Assembly: GCF_040054535.1 (NCBI RefSeq)
Contig: NC_090777.1
Coordinates: 12,731,001 to 12,795,000, forward strand
DNA length: 64,000 nucleotides
From: Antennarius striatus
Lineage: Eukaryota > Chordata > Actinopteri > Lophiiformes > Antennariidae
Direction: 5' to 3'
A program made the position numbers and the translations under genes. Under the pieces are notes generated by a model. The model worked only from the letters and a program-made list of their open reading frames with translations. It made no database searches and was not told where the DNA came from. Within the stretch, counting starts at the first letter, position 1. Every line of letters begins with the position of its first letter. Shown here in pieces: positions 23,251 through 56,020 of the stretch.

Positions 23251-26200
23251 GAGTTTATTCAGATTAACTGTCCAATCACAAAGATTTATTTGTACATTCA
23301 TTACAGTTATGAACGGTAGAAAAGCTTCTGCACATGCACATCCTTACGTGTGAGTGTACAATATGTTATATTGGATTAGTTCTCTATTTACAACTTAATA
23401 AAACCACTTCATGTGATGTAAATGTTACATGCATTACTCATGTATAATGAAAAGAAAAAGCAAAACATACAGTGCATTTTCACAATGCATCAATGTGGAT
23501 TTCGTTCAACATTGCCCACCGACGTCTAACATTTAAAACACTGCTCATAAAGACACTTTCTTTACTCAAAACTTCAGAGAGTCAATCCAACAAACATTTC
23601 AAGTAAGACCAACTATTGCAGTTCACCCTCCCTGGTCAAAATGCCTTTCAGTGATCCAGAGAATTCCAACTACCTGTGCTATTTTAGAACCCACTGAATT
23701 ATTAAAAAGGACTTCTACATTAAGGCTTTTCAGCATTTAATGTTACTTTGCTGCCTTGTCTGTGTGCGCTTCATAATTCATGGTGACATGGGAGTAACCA
23801 ACTAAGATGAGATGACAAAACAGCAGCCGATAAATTAAAAACTACACAAACACACGGTGAGTATAGGTTCTGGATCTCATGGACCTTTTTCACCTGAGAT
23901 TGAATTTCTTTGAAAAAGAGCAGATGATGAGCCGCACAGCGTGGCTCTGATAAAAGCCTCAAGCACTGATTAATGCTGAACACAACACTACAGGAGCACA
24001 AAGTCGTGATTTAGGGACCGGGGCCAATTCAAGACTGGAACTTTACAAGTTTACAGTATCTTTTAATACCTTACTTTGCTGAACATAATTTAAACCTGTC
24101 TGTCTGACCAACTGATTTTTATGTAAAGATCTTTCAAGGTCTTTTTTTTTTTTACATTATTTTTGGGTCCATTTCTGCCTCAAATTGACGGGACAGCTGA
24201 AGCTGGGTGAGACAGTGGTGAAGAGGACATGAGACAATACGGCCAAAATTTTTCATAGTAGTTGAAAAAATCAGGGTGAAGGCAGATCCTCAGAATCACT
24301 GCAAAATACTGCTCATAATGGTTGTAGTTTGGCCATGTGTAACCGTAGCTACCAGTAGCTATGTTACAGGACAAGATAGAAGACGGTCAGGTGACAGCTG
24401 CCACAGCAGGAGGATTTTAATGTTGTGCATGGAAAACTGAGGAAGGGGACAAACAAACCAAGACGGTTTTCAGGGGTTTTAGTTAGTTGTTGCTGTGTTC
24501 AAATAAAGCAATTTTAGCGCCTATTTCGAAAGGACAGTTTATCCGGCAATTCAGCTCGTCTGTTTTGGTCAAAGAATTGAAGGGAGAAGCTGACGTATCA
24601 TCTCCCAGCTGTAAGGTCTACCAGGCAAAAATGGTGCAGCCACACGGCACAGCTAAGGGTCAGCTGTTAGCCTGACTTCAGTAGATCACTCTTCATTACA
24701 AATAAAAGCGTTAAATGCTTTAAACTCATGGTTTGGGCACATATTACAAAATGCTCTATTAATAGGAAAGCAGTTTGTGATAACATCGAAGACACACAGT
24801 ATTTCTATCAGTTACTGGAAAGACATGAGTTTTAATATCCAGCCCTATAAACAACAACATGACTCTTCCACCAAAGGAAACCAGCAGATCCTTTTAGATG
24901 TTCCAATGCAGAAATTCAAAATGTTCAGAGTAAGGCAAATATATAAATATAATATATAATGTTTCATATACTTTAGTCATTTGTCCAGAAAAACCATGGC
25001 TGTCAAAAAGGCGACATTGTAATTGCAACACAAACAGTGACACACAGAGCAGCAGTGTTCTGATTGATCGTGTTGATGACAAACTTTAACACAAGCACTG
25101 AATGTGAAGGAATGAAGGGACGGTGACTTTCATTATTTATTCTCCCAAGTTCAGCTTTGATGTCAGACCAGGCTAACAAAGCTGGGGACAGACGCTACAT
25201 CTGCTTTAAGTTAAAAGGCCATTCGAGTTCATACTGCATATACCTCCGACATGATGACAGCTAAACGACTAGTACAGAGAATGATGCTCACTGTTAGTGA
25301 GCTGGTACACTGCACGCGGAACACCCCCAACCACAAGTGCAAATAAAAAGCAGAAGCAGAACAAGAGTCAAAGTCACAACTCGACTGAATAAATTAGTAA
25401 CAATTGCTCCCACTTTTTTCAGAGTGGAAATAACACAGCATGTTCAATTGATATAAAACCAGTTCAAATGGTACCATTTAAAAAAAAAAAGTACAGTCCC
25501 ACATCTAGAAAGCGCGTGGCTTTTTTTCTGACCTCCATGAAATAAGCAGCGCATTTCTCATTTATTTTCTGTGCAAAAAAAAAAAAAAGGAGTATGAACT
25601 TTTCCACATCAGAAAAACAGAAAGAAAAAATCTACATCTTCAAAACCAGATGATGGCATCTGGTTATCTGTTTATTCTGAGGATTTTTCTCTGAAGGGAA
25701 ACTGTTCACTTCGCTGATGATGTGGAGAAATCCTAAAACTCTGCTCAGCAGGATATATTTTAATTCAGACCTTTCAACCGTTGGTTTAAATTTCTGCCCA
25801 TGAGATTATTATCTGACGGTTGAACATTTATCCTCCATCATTATCTCGTAACAGAACTTGTGTCTCCATATAAATCCTGTCAACACTTCAAGCCTCATTG
25901 ATTGTTTGCAAAATCACTACAGAAAGTCAAAAGGAAAATACTTTTTTCGCAACTTTGAGTTTAATTCAAACTTTTAAAATATTTCAAGGATTTTTAATAG
26001 TCTGACGGGTGAGCATCCGATGAGGCTGACATGTGCGCCACACAAAGAGAACAAAACATCACAACATGTGACACCAGACATGTTTCAACATACCTGTTTT
26101 GCATTGCTGTGTTTTAGACTTGATAAGAAAATGGCTATTAATGTGATCTCTGGGATCGATTATAGTGTTCTGTCACAGACTGGTTCATCAACCCTGATTT

Positions 26201-26436
26201 TATGTGAGAATGCAAACTGTTAGGTCGCTGTGTGACCGCTGCACAAAGTCCCTGGGATTGAAACCTTTCATCAGTGGATCGCTCGTGTCACACTGTCATA
26301 CTTTAATACAACAACGTATAACCACATCTGATTGGTTGATTTCAGTTCTTTCTACACCCACCTATCCTACTGCAGCAGTTTGCCTGTCAGTCTCTGCGGC
26401 TAACCGTAGATACGTGTACATATGTGTGTGTGTCCA
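23251..26436 (-). other. Possible long plekhm2 3' UTR / intergenic DNA
   Basis: Directly downstream of the plekhm2 stop. No coding exon seen and almost no recognisable transposon, in contrast with the flanking introns. Ends near two polyadenylation hexamers. An untranslated role is inferred only from position and lack of repeats. Confidence 0.3.
23254..23290 (-). promoter_or_regulatory. Candidate distal plekhm2 polyadenylation signals
   Basis: Two minus-strand AATAAA hexamers lie at 23285-23290 and 23254-23259, about 3.15 kb past the plekhm2 stop. The intervening DNA has no coding exon and little recognisable transposon sequence, which would fit a long 3' UTR. Several nearer hexamers (for example around 25560 and 25670) could be used instead. 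Confidence 0.25.
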
Positions 26437-38194
<11,758 letters not shown>

Positions 38195-38530
38195 CCCTGA
38201 TCTGCTGGCTTACAGCGGCGTGTCAGCTGATCCCGAGAACACTTCTCCTGCTAAAGCTAACACCGCCCGCCTCAGGAAACCACCGCGATCATCTCACCAG
38301 AAAGGACCGAGAACGACACAGCTTTGGCTGACAGTTTTGAGCGTTAAATCTGACAGAACTGCTAGTTCAGAGTCATTAACTTAAGACCAAGAAACAGGCG
38401 AGATGAGTTAATCTCCTGCTGGTAAAGATCAGAAATGCTTGTTTAGCCTCGCGTTAGCTGCGCGTTAGCCGCTCGTTAGCCACTGGACTTTTTTTGCAAC
38501 GCTCAACTCAGGCTGGCGGCGGTCGGGAAG
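38195..38530 (-). promoter_or_regulatory. Likely plekhm2 5' UTR and promoter region
   Basis: DNA immediately upstream of the plekhm2 ATG is relatively GC-rich with several CpGs and a short repeated GCTCGTTAGC/GCGCGTTAGC motif near 38455-38480. Placement is the main argument; no transcription start can be read from sequence. Confidence 0.3.
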
Positions 38531-38924
38531 TTCAGATGAGAATTCTACAGACACCAAAGTTGTATTAATGGTGGTCTTTATGACCCTGTTTACCGAATTT
38601 GACTTATTAAAAATAAAGTTTCACGTGTTTGCCAATATATACAAATATTTACAATCAGCCGATCCAGTCGGAGATGCCCTCCTAATTTACATGCCGCTGT
38701 GTTCGTGAACGCCTCTGTTGATCTTGAACGCAGCTTAGCTCTGAACTCTGGCGGACTGAAGCGGCCTCGTTCTGCGTGGAAGGCCCGGTTATTCAAAAAT
38801 TTGATTTTTTTTTTTCTCTGACATCATGTGTTCACAAACTGCAAGCATCTAATAATATGTAATGTTTGACATTTTCGGATATTCACTCGCACATTCTGCA
38901 GCAAAAGGAAAGTGTGTTGGTAGG

Positions 38925-39320
38925 AAGAGAGGAACGCCAAGAGTATAGGACTGAGAGTAGGGATGTTGAATGTTGGAACTATGACAGGAAAAGGTAGAGA
39001 GTTGGTTGACATGATGCAGAGGAGGAAGGTAGACATACTGTGTGTCCAGGAGACCAGGTGGAAAGGTAGCAAGGGTAGAAGTTTAGGAGCAGGGTTCAAG
39101 TTGTTCTATCATGGTTGTAGATAGCAAGAGAAATGGAGTAGGAGTTATCTTGACGGAGTTTGTTAGGAATCTACTGGGGGTAAAAAGTGTCAGAGTGATG
39201 AGTCCGAAGGTAGAAATTGAAGGTGTGATGTTCAACATTGTTAGTGGGTATGCTCCACAGGTAGGATGTGAGCTGAAGGAGCAATTCTGGTTTGACTTGG
39301 ATGAAGTGATGCAGAAATGA
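38925..39320 (+). mobile_element. LINE endonuclease-domain fragment (RTE-like)
   Basis: Plus-strand reading gives an APE-type endonuclease start: RVGMLNVGTMTGKGRELVDM, RRKVDILCVQETRWKG, FKLFYHG, stop, then RNGVGVILT and FNIVSGYAPQVG. The metal-site glutamate (QETRW) is present. The copy has an in-frame stop and ends at the SGYAPQ region; no reverse transcriptase follows. Confidence 0.8.
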
Positions 39321-40035
39321 TGCAATAGATGATTATAATAAATGCCTCTGGAAACGTCTGATGAGGTTTTGAATTGTTACATACAATAGCACCAGATCCT
39401 ACTTTTGAATGATGCATGGAACCATGTTAAGTTAAAGATGAAACATGTGTAAAATATGTGTGTCAATAGACTAAATGTCAAAGCAGTCACCAATCAAACA
39501 ACTGTAAATGTTAACATAAAACACAATCTATGTGGAAAATATCAGTACAGAAAGGAGAAACTATTGGAAGTGGAATGTTTTCACGTTTTATTAGGACGTT
39601 TCCAGCTTTTTGGAAACACAAAATCTTCTCAAATAGCAACAGTTGGCATATTTTCAGTGCACGTAATTACCACAAGAACCTTTCCTGACTGAGAAAAAAT
39701 GGGCCATATTTTAATATCTTACAAGGCAAGTGCTCTACTTAGAAGATTTTACCAAATGTAACGAAAATGTTTTATGAATGCTGACACTCCAGAACATTTA
39801 CAGGCCTTGATTTATTCGTACAAAAAAAAAAAGGACAAACAATAAAACCCAACCACTGCATGAGTCAGCATCCCTCTGGGGTTCCAAACTCATTAGTTCA
39901 GCACCCAACTAATCAAAGACATGCTGTTTTTAATGGACAACTGCAATCCAAGTCCCTGCATGAAGATTCCAGATATTGAATTTCAACTCTTCACAAGTTC
40001 AGCTGTATAATCTTATTACCCTTTCCTGTTCTTTC
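39321..40035. other. Intergenic DNA and ddost 3' UTR
   Basis: From 39811 rightward it is probably the ddost 3' UTR. The remainder has no recognised feature. Confidence 0.4.
39811..39816 (-). promoter_or_regulatory. Candidate ddost polyadenylation signal
   Basis: AATAAA on the minus strand, 220 nt past the ddost stop codon, giving a typical compact 3' UTR for a housekeeping gene. Confidence 0.5.
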
Positions 40036-43741
<3,706 letters not shown>

Positions 43742-43985
43742 TCTGGACCTTTTCCTGGACGACGGTAAAGAATCGAACCGGTGCAACTGCGGTGCTGCTG
43801 TCATCGGCGCCATTTTGCTCCAGAAGTCGACGTCAGCTTTGCAGGTCGACTCAACTTTGACCCCAACATCCAACCAATCACAGAGCAAAACCTGTCGCCC
43901 TGACGATCATTCAGCCAATGGGAGGACAGCTTTGTAAAGCAAGACTATCCCGGAAGAATGCGTGTGTTGGGACGGAAAGTAACGC
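43742..43985 (-). promoter_or_regulatory. Likely ddost 5' UTR and promoter region
   Basis: Upstream of the chosen ddost start is a moderately CpG-rich stretch with CCAAT-type sequence on both strands (for example AACCAATCACAG near 43872 and GCCAATGGGAGG near 43914). This suits a TATA-less housekeeping promoter. An in-frame ATG at 43813 lies inside it. Confidence 0.4.
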
Positions 43986-44296
43986 TGCACGTAATGCATT
44001 TACGGAATATGAATAAAAATGTCAATAGCTGATAATTAAACTATTATAAGACCATTTACTAAATATGTTTCTCACACGTCCATATTTTTTGTGACTTCAT
44101 ACAAAAAGATGTACTGTTCTTTGTAATAATTCGTGTTTTTAAAATAAAATAAAAATATAATTCAACCTTCAAAAATGTTTACCTTCAGTACATCATCGTT
44201 GCTTGTAAATTGAGTCACGTAATGTATAGATTTAAATCATATACATGTATATATTTTTGAAAAACAAACAAACATTTACACATATAATGTATACAC

Positions 44297-44615
44297 ACAC
44301 ACACATCAGCTTTTCCCTTCAGGGTCGCCACAGTGAATCAGTCTCCTCCATCTAACCGTCTTCTGCATCCTCTTCTCTCACACCAACCACCTTCATGTCC
44401 TCTTTCACTACATCCATAAACCTCCTCTTTGGTCTTCCTCTAGGCCTCCTGCCTGGCAGTTCAAAACTCAGCATCCTTCTACCAATATATTCACTATCTC
44501 TCCTCTGGACATGTCCAAACCATCTCAGTCTGGCCTCTCTGACTATCTCCAAAACCTCTAACATGTGCTGTCCCTCTGATGTACTCATTCCTGATCCTAT
44601 CCTTCCTGGTCACTC
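44297..44615 (-). mobile_element. LINE reverse-transcriptase C-terminus (RTE-like fragment)
   Basis: Minus-strand frame 44588-44352 reads LEVLEIVREARLRWFGHVQR, RDSEYIGRRMLSFELPGRRP and RGRPKRRFMDVVKEDMKVVG, the common C-terminus of fish endonuclease-RT elements. Followed by a TATGTGTGTGTA tail region. 5' truncated. Confidence 0.85.
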
Positions 44616-44830
44616 CCATGGTAGTAGGAGCACTTGGGGCAGTGACCCCCAAACTGGAAGAGTGGCTCCAGCAGATTCCTGGAACAACATCTGAAGCCTC
44701 AGTCCAGAAGAGCGCAGTCCTAGGAACAGCTAAGATACTGACAGGACCCTCAGACTCCCAGGCCTCTGGTAGAGGACCCGAGCTTGAGGATGACACACAA
44801 ATACCAACCCACAAGGGTGAGAGGGACATT
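44600..44830 (+). mobile_element. Second LINE-derived fragment, opposite strand
   Basis: Plus-strand frame reads MVVGALGAVTPKLEEWLQQI, PGTTSEASVQKSAVLGTAKI, a C-terminal motif found repeatedly in fish LINE proteins. It abuts the minus-strand RT fragment at about 44600-44615. Confidence 0.6.
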
Positions 44831-45753
44831 TTTTAAAATTATATATATATATATTTTTTAAATACTGTATATACTAATATATATATATATATATATATAA
44901 TATATATACATTTTTTAAGGTAGTTAAGTGCACAATGATTTAATATAATTGACAGAACACATTGTGGAGATGAATTGATTCATCAGTGAACATATATACA
45001 CTATCACTTTAAAATGCTTTAATATTTAATAGCATATTTTCAAATGCTATTATAAACAGATGACCTGAGGCATGAAGCCAGTGGTCATAGGAAAACATTG
45101 GCAAGTTACCAGTGACTGTATATACAATAAGTTATCTGGTGAAAGTGATCACTGCTGTGATCCGTGGTCATTTTTTATAAATTACACGTCTAATTTTTAA
45201 AAACAGTCTTTTGTTTTAAGGAGAATTAAGACATTTTTTGAGGACATAAGAATTATCAAATATGACACATTGACAACATTCACAATGTTTGCCAGCACTT
45301 CTGGAAACAGAATGTCATAATCACCAGAAATAAATCCTGTGTAAACCTTTAGGAACAAATATGGTGACATATAGTGCACTGTTCATGAAAATACATCACT
45401 GTAGTACAATAAAATATTATTATATTATTTTATGTTTCATACAAATGACAAACAGTCCAGTATTTCAGTCTAAAAATAAACAAACTATACAAAATAGAAA
45501 ATAATATTTGAAAGAAGTCATATTATTTGACAAATCACTTAATGTCACTTTGTTTCCTGGAATCACAGCTACTGTCAATGTAGGATTATATGTCCTGGGA
45601 TGAAGCTGATAAAAAGGGTTTCATGAAGCCATTCACCAACTCTTTGTTTTTGTTTTTCCTACTCCAGTCCAAAAACAGATTCTTGTCACCAGGAATAGTT
45701 TCTACTCTCTTCATAAATCTGGCCCGTTACACCTGACTCCCACATTCCATCTC
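44831..45753. other. AT-rich DNA, presumptive zbtb17 3' UTR
   Basis: Contains TA-rich tracts at about 44835-44910 and sequence immediately past the zbtb17 stop. No AATAAA was seen on the minus strand here; ATTAAA variants occur near 45019 and 44939. Confidence 0.35.
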
Positions 45754-51587
<5,834 letters not shown>

Positions 51588-51656
51588 CACCCGGAAGGCT
51601 CAGGGATGGCGGGAGACGCTGAGAGACTGGGACGATGGCACCGGCTCCGTAGACCC

Positions 51657-52450
51657 CTAAACGAGCAAAATATGAAGAATGAAATTGTAGAACAAAAATC
51701 TGAGTGCCATTCTTGTTTCAAACCTGCAAACAGAGACATTTATGAATGAAGTGATGGTGATATAGTACTGTATGTGCAAAAAAGTGTCATCAAAAATGTT
51801 ACGCAGCGGTGAATGTCAACAAATGTTACGCTTCTATATTTGATCAGTTGAGTAGCTGCCCTTGGTGTAGAATGAGAAAGAAGACTAAGGATCAGCTCAT
51901 GATCAGAAGTACAATATTCTAAAAATGTGAAAAGGTGTTTACATGAGCAACACTAAGTCCTCATGCAAAATTTAAATCAAGGCCACAAGTCTACTGAAAA
52001 TAGCTTTTCAGTCTTAGTTTTCTGACAAAATCTACGCCGCTACAAAGTGAAACACTGCACAACAATATTTCTTCTGCCTTTTTGGTAAATGTCCCATTTC
52101 TCTTATCCTCAAACTACGTCATGATAAGGTATAAATACATATCATTATCAAGAATTAAAACTTAAAATTCCACAAAGCTCCACAGATTTAAAAATGTGTA
52201 CAGAATCTTTTATAAACTGATTTTTTACTTATTTTTATCCTTCTGTGTGTTTCAATGCAGTTGGGAAGAAAATTATTCAACCCTTACGGTTTGTTAGGTT
52301 TATTGATAAAATGTATGGTTTATTACCTGAGTAACAAAAAAATGTCACAAGAACATTTTAAATATATTTTTTTCCGCATCGAACACAAAAATCTATAACT
52401 AATTCTGCAGTTCCAAAACAATTCAAGCCCCTGAAAGCCTCCCTGATTAG
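51657..52450. other. zbtb17 5' intron, no further feature
   Basis: Begins at the 3' splice site before the zbtb17 start exon. Nothing else recognised. Confidence 0.4.
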
Positions 52451-52451
52451 A

Positions 52452-52486
52452 GCACACACACACACACACACATACACACACACACA

Positions 52487-52524
<38 letters not shown>
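52452..52524. repeat. (CA)n microsatellite
   Basis: CA array with two TA interruptions, next to the LINE relic's 3' end. Confidence 0.98.
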
Positions 52525-52526
<2 letters not shown>

Positions 52527-52574
52527 AATTAACACAGTTCTACTATACAATTCTCGTGCAACTAAGACACACCA

Positions 52575-53490
52575 TCAGTGATGCACCCTAGGTTTCGGGT
52601 CTTTCAACATCAGACACCCTCGCGACCACCCAGGCGACCCAGCCGGGGTATTCAAGTCCCGGCTGGTGTCTAAGTAGCTTGTGGGGTCCATGAATCTCCC
52701 CGCTTGATTCCACAGCCATCCTGATGCTTTCTCCGCCGTGTCAGTGATGTTTTTGATAGCTTTTCTGTTTTGCAGTCCCTTCACTCCCAACATCTTGAGT
52801 GCCCTGATGACTGACGGAATCCTCTGCACCCAACCTTGTAGAGGTCGCACCGGGTCCTCCAACCCCTGCTTCGACATTCCTCTGCCAGCTCCTCATACTT
52901 GGCCCGCTCCCTCTCAAATGCCTCCTCCATCCGTTCTTCAAAGGGAACAGACAACTCCAGCAGGACCACTTGCCTTGTTATTTCTGACACCAGGACCATG
53001 TCAGGCCTGAGTGTGGTCACTGCCATGTTCTCTGGGAATTTGAGTTGTCTCCCTAGGTCGACTTTCAGCTGCCAATCCCAAGTTGTTACCAGCAGCCTCC
53101 CTGGTTGACTCCAGAGCTGCTATGTTTTTACCTCGGCCCTAACGAAGGCGATGGATTGCCTTGTTGGTTGGTGGTGTTTGCTGGTGGAGATCTCTTTGCT
53201 GATGACCTCTGCAATGATTTTTCCTGGAACATAGTATCAGTCAAGCGAGGTCTCCACCAGCTAGTGTGGGATTGACCCGTAGGCATTGACAAGATCAAGC
53301 CAAAGGACTGCCAGGTCTCCTTTGCTTTCACGTGCCTGACGCAGCAGCTGGGTGACGACTCCTGTATGCTCCACGCGTCCTGGAACCTTTGGTGTTCCAC
53401 CCTTCTACACAGAGGTAGTGTTTCTCAGGGGGAACTCCGTCATGCGCCGGGTGATGATGCTAAAGAACATCTTGCCCTCGATGGTATTTG
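52575..53490 (-). mobile_element. LINE relic with RT and restriction-like endonuclease remnants
   Basis: Read on the minus strand from 53490: EGKMFFSIITRRMTEFPLRN, a frameshift, EHTGVVTQLLRQAR, KGDLAVLWLDLVNAYGSIPH (RT block with the conserved Asp), then directly AVTTLRPDMVLVSEITRQVV, LLELSVPFEERMEEAFERER and GLQNRKAIKNITDTAEKASG. The RPD...LLELSVP pattern resembles the C-terminal restriction-like endonuclease of R2/NeSL-type elements. Most of the RT, including its active-site block, is deleted. Confidence 0.75.
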
Positions 53491-53655
53491 AGTAAATAAA
53501 TAAATGATTAAATAAATAAATAAATTATTTTTAATCATTATTTTATTTGGTTATAAAAATAATGACATTAAAAATAGATATGAAGTTAGAACGCAGATAA
53601 AGGATAAATAAATAAACACTAGATAAATGAGTAAATAAATAAATAGATGGGGCGG
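53490..53655. repeat. AAAT-rich simple repeat
   Basis: Degenerate AATA/AAAT arrays, probably the decayed tail of a retroelement. Confidence 0.7.
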
Positions 53656-54529
53656 GGCCTGGTTATTCTATAGAGACAGTCACAATCGCCTGAAAATCTC
53701 AGAATGTGGATACAGTTTATAGACCCAGGAGTGTCACAGAGGCTTTTGCCCTTCAGGAACAAGTGATTGAGCCACAAACTGGTGAATGTCATCAAAACGG
53801 AGGCACTGAGGACAGATCATTGTTATTCTATAGAGGTGGCCAGCTAAAGGGAAGCTGGTTAGTTTATTATGTAAAGGATTTTTTTTCCTAACATGTGTAT
53901 ATATAAAAAGTTCCACATACACAACTGATCGAATGATGTAACGAGACTTCACGTTTGAGGCGGAACTCCACAGGTACACGTTGATTAAATTATCTACGAA
54001 GCCCTGAGATGCTGCTGACTGAAGGAAGTTAATGAAAGCCACATTTTATGATTGTTTTTTTTTTATACTTCGCTTTTAAATTATTTTTAAATGTTTGATG
54101 GTTATTGCCATTTTAATGACGCATTAACACATTTTACAATGCAGACAATCGATATTTACGCGTCTCCCTTTGTTTGTGCAGCCATTTATTTCTATATCTT
54201 GCAGCACATGTCTGCATCTCGGCACTCGTGGATGTAAAGTTAGGTATCTGGTTATATTTTGGGTTTCACATCGGTAAAAGGAAGAAATCTGTACATGACA
54301 AATAAAAATCATCCAAACGCGGCTACATTTAGCTTCGACGACAGTCCTGATGACACTCAGACACAAAGTAGTCGGACTTTAAAGGCCAGTAAAAATATTT
54401 TGTGTCGGAGAATTCAGCCTCTTGTAAAGTTTTGACAGCCTGGGTTGACAATGCCACACATCGACTACAATTCCTCCATCCCTGCAGCTTTGTTATCGGG
54501 GATTAATTTAGCGTGCCTTGAGACGCAGT

Positions 54530-54915
54530 GAAGGGACAAGATGGCGGATGTAAGCGCTGGGCCTATCCTCATCTCTAGTTGTTTTCACAGTTACGTCGTT
54601 CTTTGCGCATCAAACAATCGCCATTTTAATACACACTAGCTCTTCATTTACCTGGGTGTTATCGCTTCTCCACCTCGGGTTCAAACTTCCGGACCAGGCA
54701 GCTTTGATCGATGTTTGGTTTTACTCAAGGAAAACGAACCCAATCGAGTTTTTCGGCAATCGATCTTACCCCGCTGACTCCATTCACCACCATCTTGCTC
54801 TCTCTGATCGATTGATAGGGACCGGCCGGATGTGTCTGGCGGACACGCGCAGTACGAGCACGTGCTGTACTGTTAATGACCACGCAGCGGCGCCGTCGGC
54901 TCGCGTTACGTTAGT
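54530..54915. promoter_or_regulatory. CpG-rich candidate promoter / non-coding first exon of zbtb17
   Basis: This is the only CpG-rich block between zbtb17 and hspb7. It holds an E-box (CACGTG near 54859), a YY1-like AAGATGGCGG at about 54539 on the plus strand, and two good minus-strand 5' splice sites: exon edge 54770 followed by GTAAGA, and exon edge 54652 followed by GTAAAT. Either could end the non-coding exon required by the 3' splice site before the zbtb17 ATG. The intron would be about 3 kb. Confidence 0.4.
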
Positions 54916-55498
54916 TATTCTAAAGGTCTTTACAATACAGATGGTATTAAACTGATTTAAATATAATAATAGAAATTATTGAAAACTCACTGAAAATGCA
55001 TTCTTTTGTTTCTGCAGTGTAATAATATTTTCCCCCTGGGAATTAATGAAATCCATTAAATTAAAATGTCATGCAAATGCTTATTTTTTGTGTCCGTGAC
55101 TGACCATCCTCAGGTCCATGTCTGCTTCATGTAGAATCCCCTTAAAACAGCCAACATGGATGTTAGAAGCCTGCTTGTCTTTATTGTTCAGTGTTATAAC
55201 TGGGCAGGTCTGCCTCATACTGCTTGTCTTCATCATGTGTATAATTGCTTTACCCAGATTAACCATATTCCTCAAGATGTACTCAAATTATATCAAGAAA
55301 TTAAGAAAATGACACCCGCAGAAGAAACATTTTTAATTAAAAAAAAAAAAAATTGTGGCCATGAATTTCTTTTCTCTAGCCAGCAGTGGAGATGCTTCAT
55401 AAATGATGCCTCAGACGAAAGACTGAATAGGTCTATCCTCTGTGCAGAAGCTGAATGCGTTCTGAATGCATCTTTTCTGTATTGATTATGAGACTATT

Positions 55499-55500
<2 letters not shown>

Positions 55501-55569
<69 letters not shown>
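55501..55569. repeat. (TG)n microsatellite
   Basis: Perfect TG array of about 34 units. Confidence 0.98.
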
Positions 55570-55571
<2 letters not shown>

Positions 55572-55692
55572 CACTGCTTACCCACCCACATGACTTTGTT
55601 GTAGAGACTTAGAAAACGAACTCTCAATGGACTTCAGTAAATAGAACTTTCATGCCACACATTGACAGATTTTACTCTGAAAGCAGGATACT

Positions 55693-55698
55693 TTTATT
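55693..55698 (-). promoter_or_regulatory. Candidate hspb7 polyadenylation signal
   Basis: AATAAA on the minus strand, about 325 nt past the hspb7 stop codon. It is followed downstream by a TG microsatellite at 55501-55569. Confidence 0.45.
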
Positions 55699-56020
55699 CA
55701 CACTAATAACTACAATAAATATATGAGACAACCATCCATTTCAGAGTTACATTTTCAGACTTGACAACATGATTGAGGAAGTGGAGTGATTAGTTAGTTT
55801 TATACTTTCTGTGTACATGGTGTGTTACTGTTTTGTTTTATGGCACACACCAAAGAATATAAATGAGCAACAAGCTGGTATTGCTGCAATCATAGAGCGA
55901 GAATGCAGCACGATTCATGGTGCACTCTCTGAGTGTTTAAAGTAGAATAAGGGAAATAGATCATGAAACATGAAAACACAAAAAGGAGCGCAAGGTTTGT
56001 GATGAAAGCGTGCCAGTCCT

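Larger units (their letters stand above)
54916..56020. other. Intergenic DNA between zbtb17 promoter and hspb7
   Basis: No exon recognised. Contains a TG microsatellite at 55501-55569; 55693-56020 is probably the hspb7 3' UTR. Confidence 0.4.

Noticed and set aside
44579-44836. 85-codon frame that looks protein-like
   Set aside because: Motif recurs in fish LINE proteins; annotated as a mobile-element fragment, not a gene.
54541-54640. Short plus-strand frame starting MADVSAGPILISS
   Set aside because: About 30 codons, no recognisable family; kept only as part of the promoter lead.
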